Source: Acidianus infernus
Lineage (GTDB): Archaea; Thermoproteota; Thermoprotei_A; Sulfolobales; Sulfolobaceae
Reading direction: 5' to 3'
DNA length: 64,000 bases
NCBI RefSeq assembly: GCF_009729545.1
Contig: NZ_WFIY01000004.1
Coordinates: forward strand, 1,276,001-1,340,000
The notes below the pieces were generated by a model. It saw nothing but the letters and a program-made list of their open reading frames with translations. It did not search any database and was not told the DNA's origin. Positions 63,786 to 64,000 of the stretch are shown one piece after another. Each line of letters begins with the position of its first letter. The first letter of the stretch is position 1. The position numbers and the translations under genes were made by a program.

Positions 63786-64000
63786 TTAACTTACTGTAAA
63801 CTTATCTATTTCGCTCAAAAGTCGTAATATTGCCATTTCGTCACTTCCCTCCTTATCTGCATTATATTGGTGAAGCAAAAGTGCCATGTTAGTAAATGGT
63901 ACAATGCAGGAAGCAAGATAATACTCAACGCTACCGTACCAATTTATGAAGTAGGAGAATTTATAGGCACTTATAATGTATCTCCAGGAAGCATGATAGT
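63786..64000 (-). CDS. 3' end of a gene of unknown function (cut by window edge)
   Basis: An open frame on the minus strand enters from beyond 64000 and stops at TAA (63786-63788). It reads [40 protein letters not shown] and [20 protein letters not shown], ending DKFTVS. Composition looks coding and aromatic-rich. The available 71 residues match no family I know. Confidence 0.5.
   Translation of the reverse strand, partial: YHASWRYIISAYKFSYFINWYGSVEYYLASCIVPFTNMALLLHQYNADKEGSDEMAILRLLSEIDKFTVS

Overview
The window looks like the chromosome of a thermoacidophilic archaeon of the order Sulfolobales (Acidianus/Sulfurisphaera-like; the genus cannot be fixed from this). Supporting signs are the AT-rich sequence, many apparently leaderless genes with a TATA box about 25-30 bp upstream, ribosomal protein eL13, an archaeal-type leucyl-tRNA synthetase, PaREP1 and HEPN/MNT families, a glycoprotein-like surface propeller, family-5 peptide ABC transport and many IS200/IS605-type remnants. 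I recognised no rRNA, tRNA or CRISPR array.

Layout. 0-10 kb is a degraded accessory zone: a DUF3800-like pseudogene, methyltransferase, NifX-like and creatininase-family genes, an ATP-cone protein, a complete TnpB-only insertion element sitting inside a small membrane-protein gene, three short non-autonomous derivatives of that element, a HEPN/nucleotidyltransferase pair, a PaREP1-like pseudogene split by one of the derivatives, eL13, and an amino acid permease pseudogene whose middle is replaced by the 3' end of a tnpB element. 8.8-14.6 kb holds an M20 peptidase, a phosphate-type MFS transporter, unknown genes and a possible two-gene YwgA/SocA-like module. 15-21.4 kb is a RiPP-like island: ABC ATPase, two ABC-2-like membrane proteins, a SagB-type dehydrogenase, the C-terminal part of a YcaO-like protein, a CPBP-like membrane protein, a winged-helix regulator, and a 29-residue peptide ORF that could be a precursor. 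Two 48-nt inverted repeats flank its core.

21.9-33.9 kb carries an SF2 helicase, a class-III aminotransferase-like protein without its PLP lysine, a flavoprotein, duplicated PaREP1 genes, LeuRS, a hotdog thioesterase, a DsrE-like protein and an MFS transporter. 34.0-40.5 kb is the most striking unit: a textbook fluoride (crcB) riboswitch whose expression platform overlaps the ribosome binding site of the first gene of a six-gene, complex I/hydrogenase-4-like operon. Its catalytic-subunit homologue lacks all four NiFe-ligand cysteines and the quinone-site tyrosine. The operon thus looks like a fluoride-responsive, ion-translocating redox complex of unknown chemistry.

40.5-64 kb contains a decayed archaeal ATPase gene, a complete oligopeptide ABC transporter (two ATPases, two permeases, a large anchored binding protein), split lipoate ligase genes lplB-lplA, a second M20 peptidase, a large YVTN-propeller surface protein, an amino acid permease, an MFS transporter, an SDR oxidoreductase, a small-protein/339-residue-protein pair and an NDH-2/SQR-type flavoprotein, ending in a truncated unknown gene.
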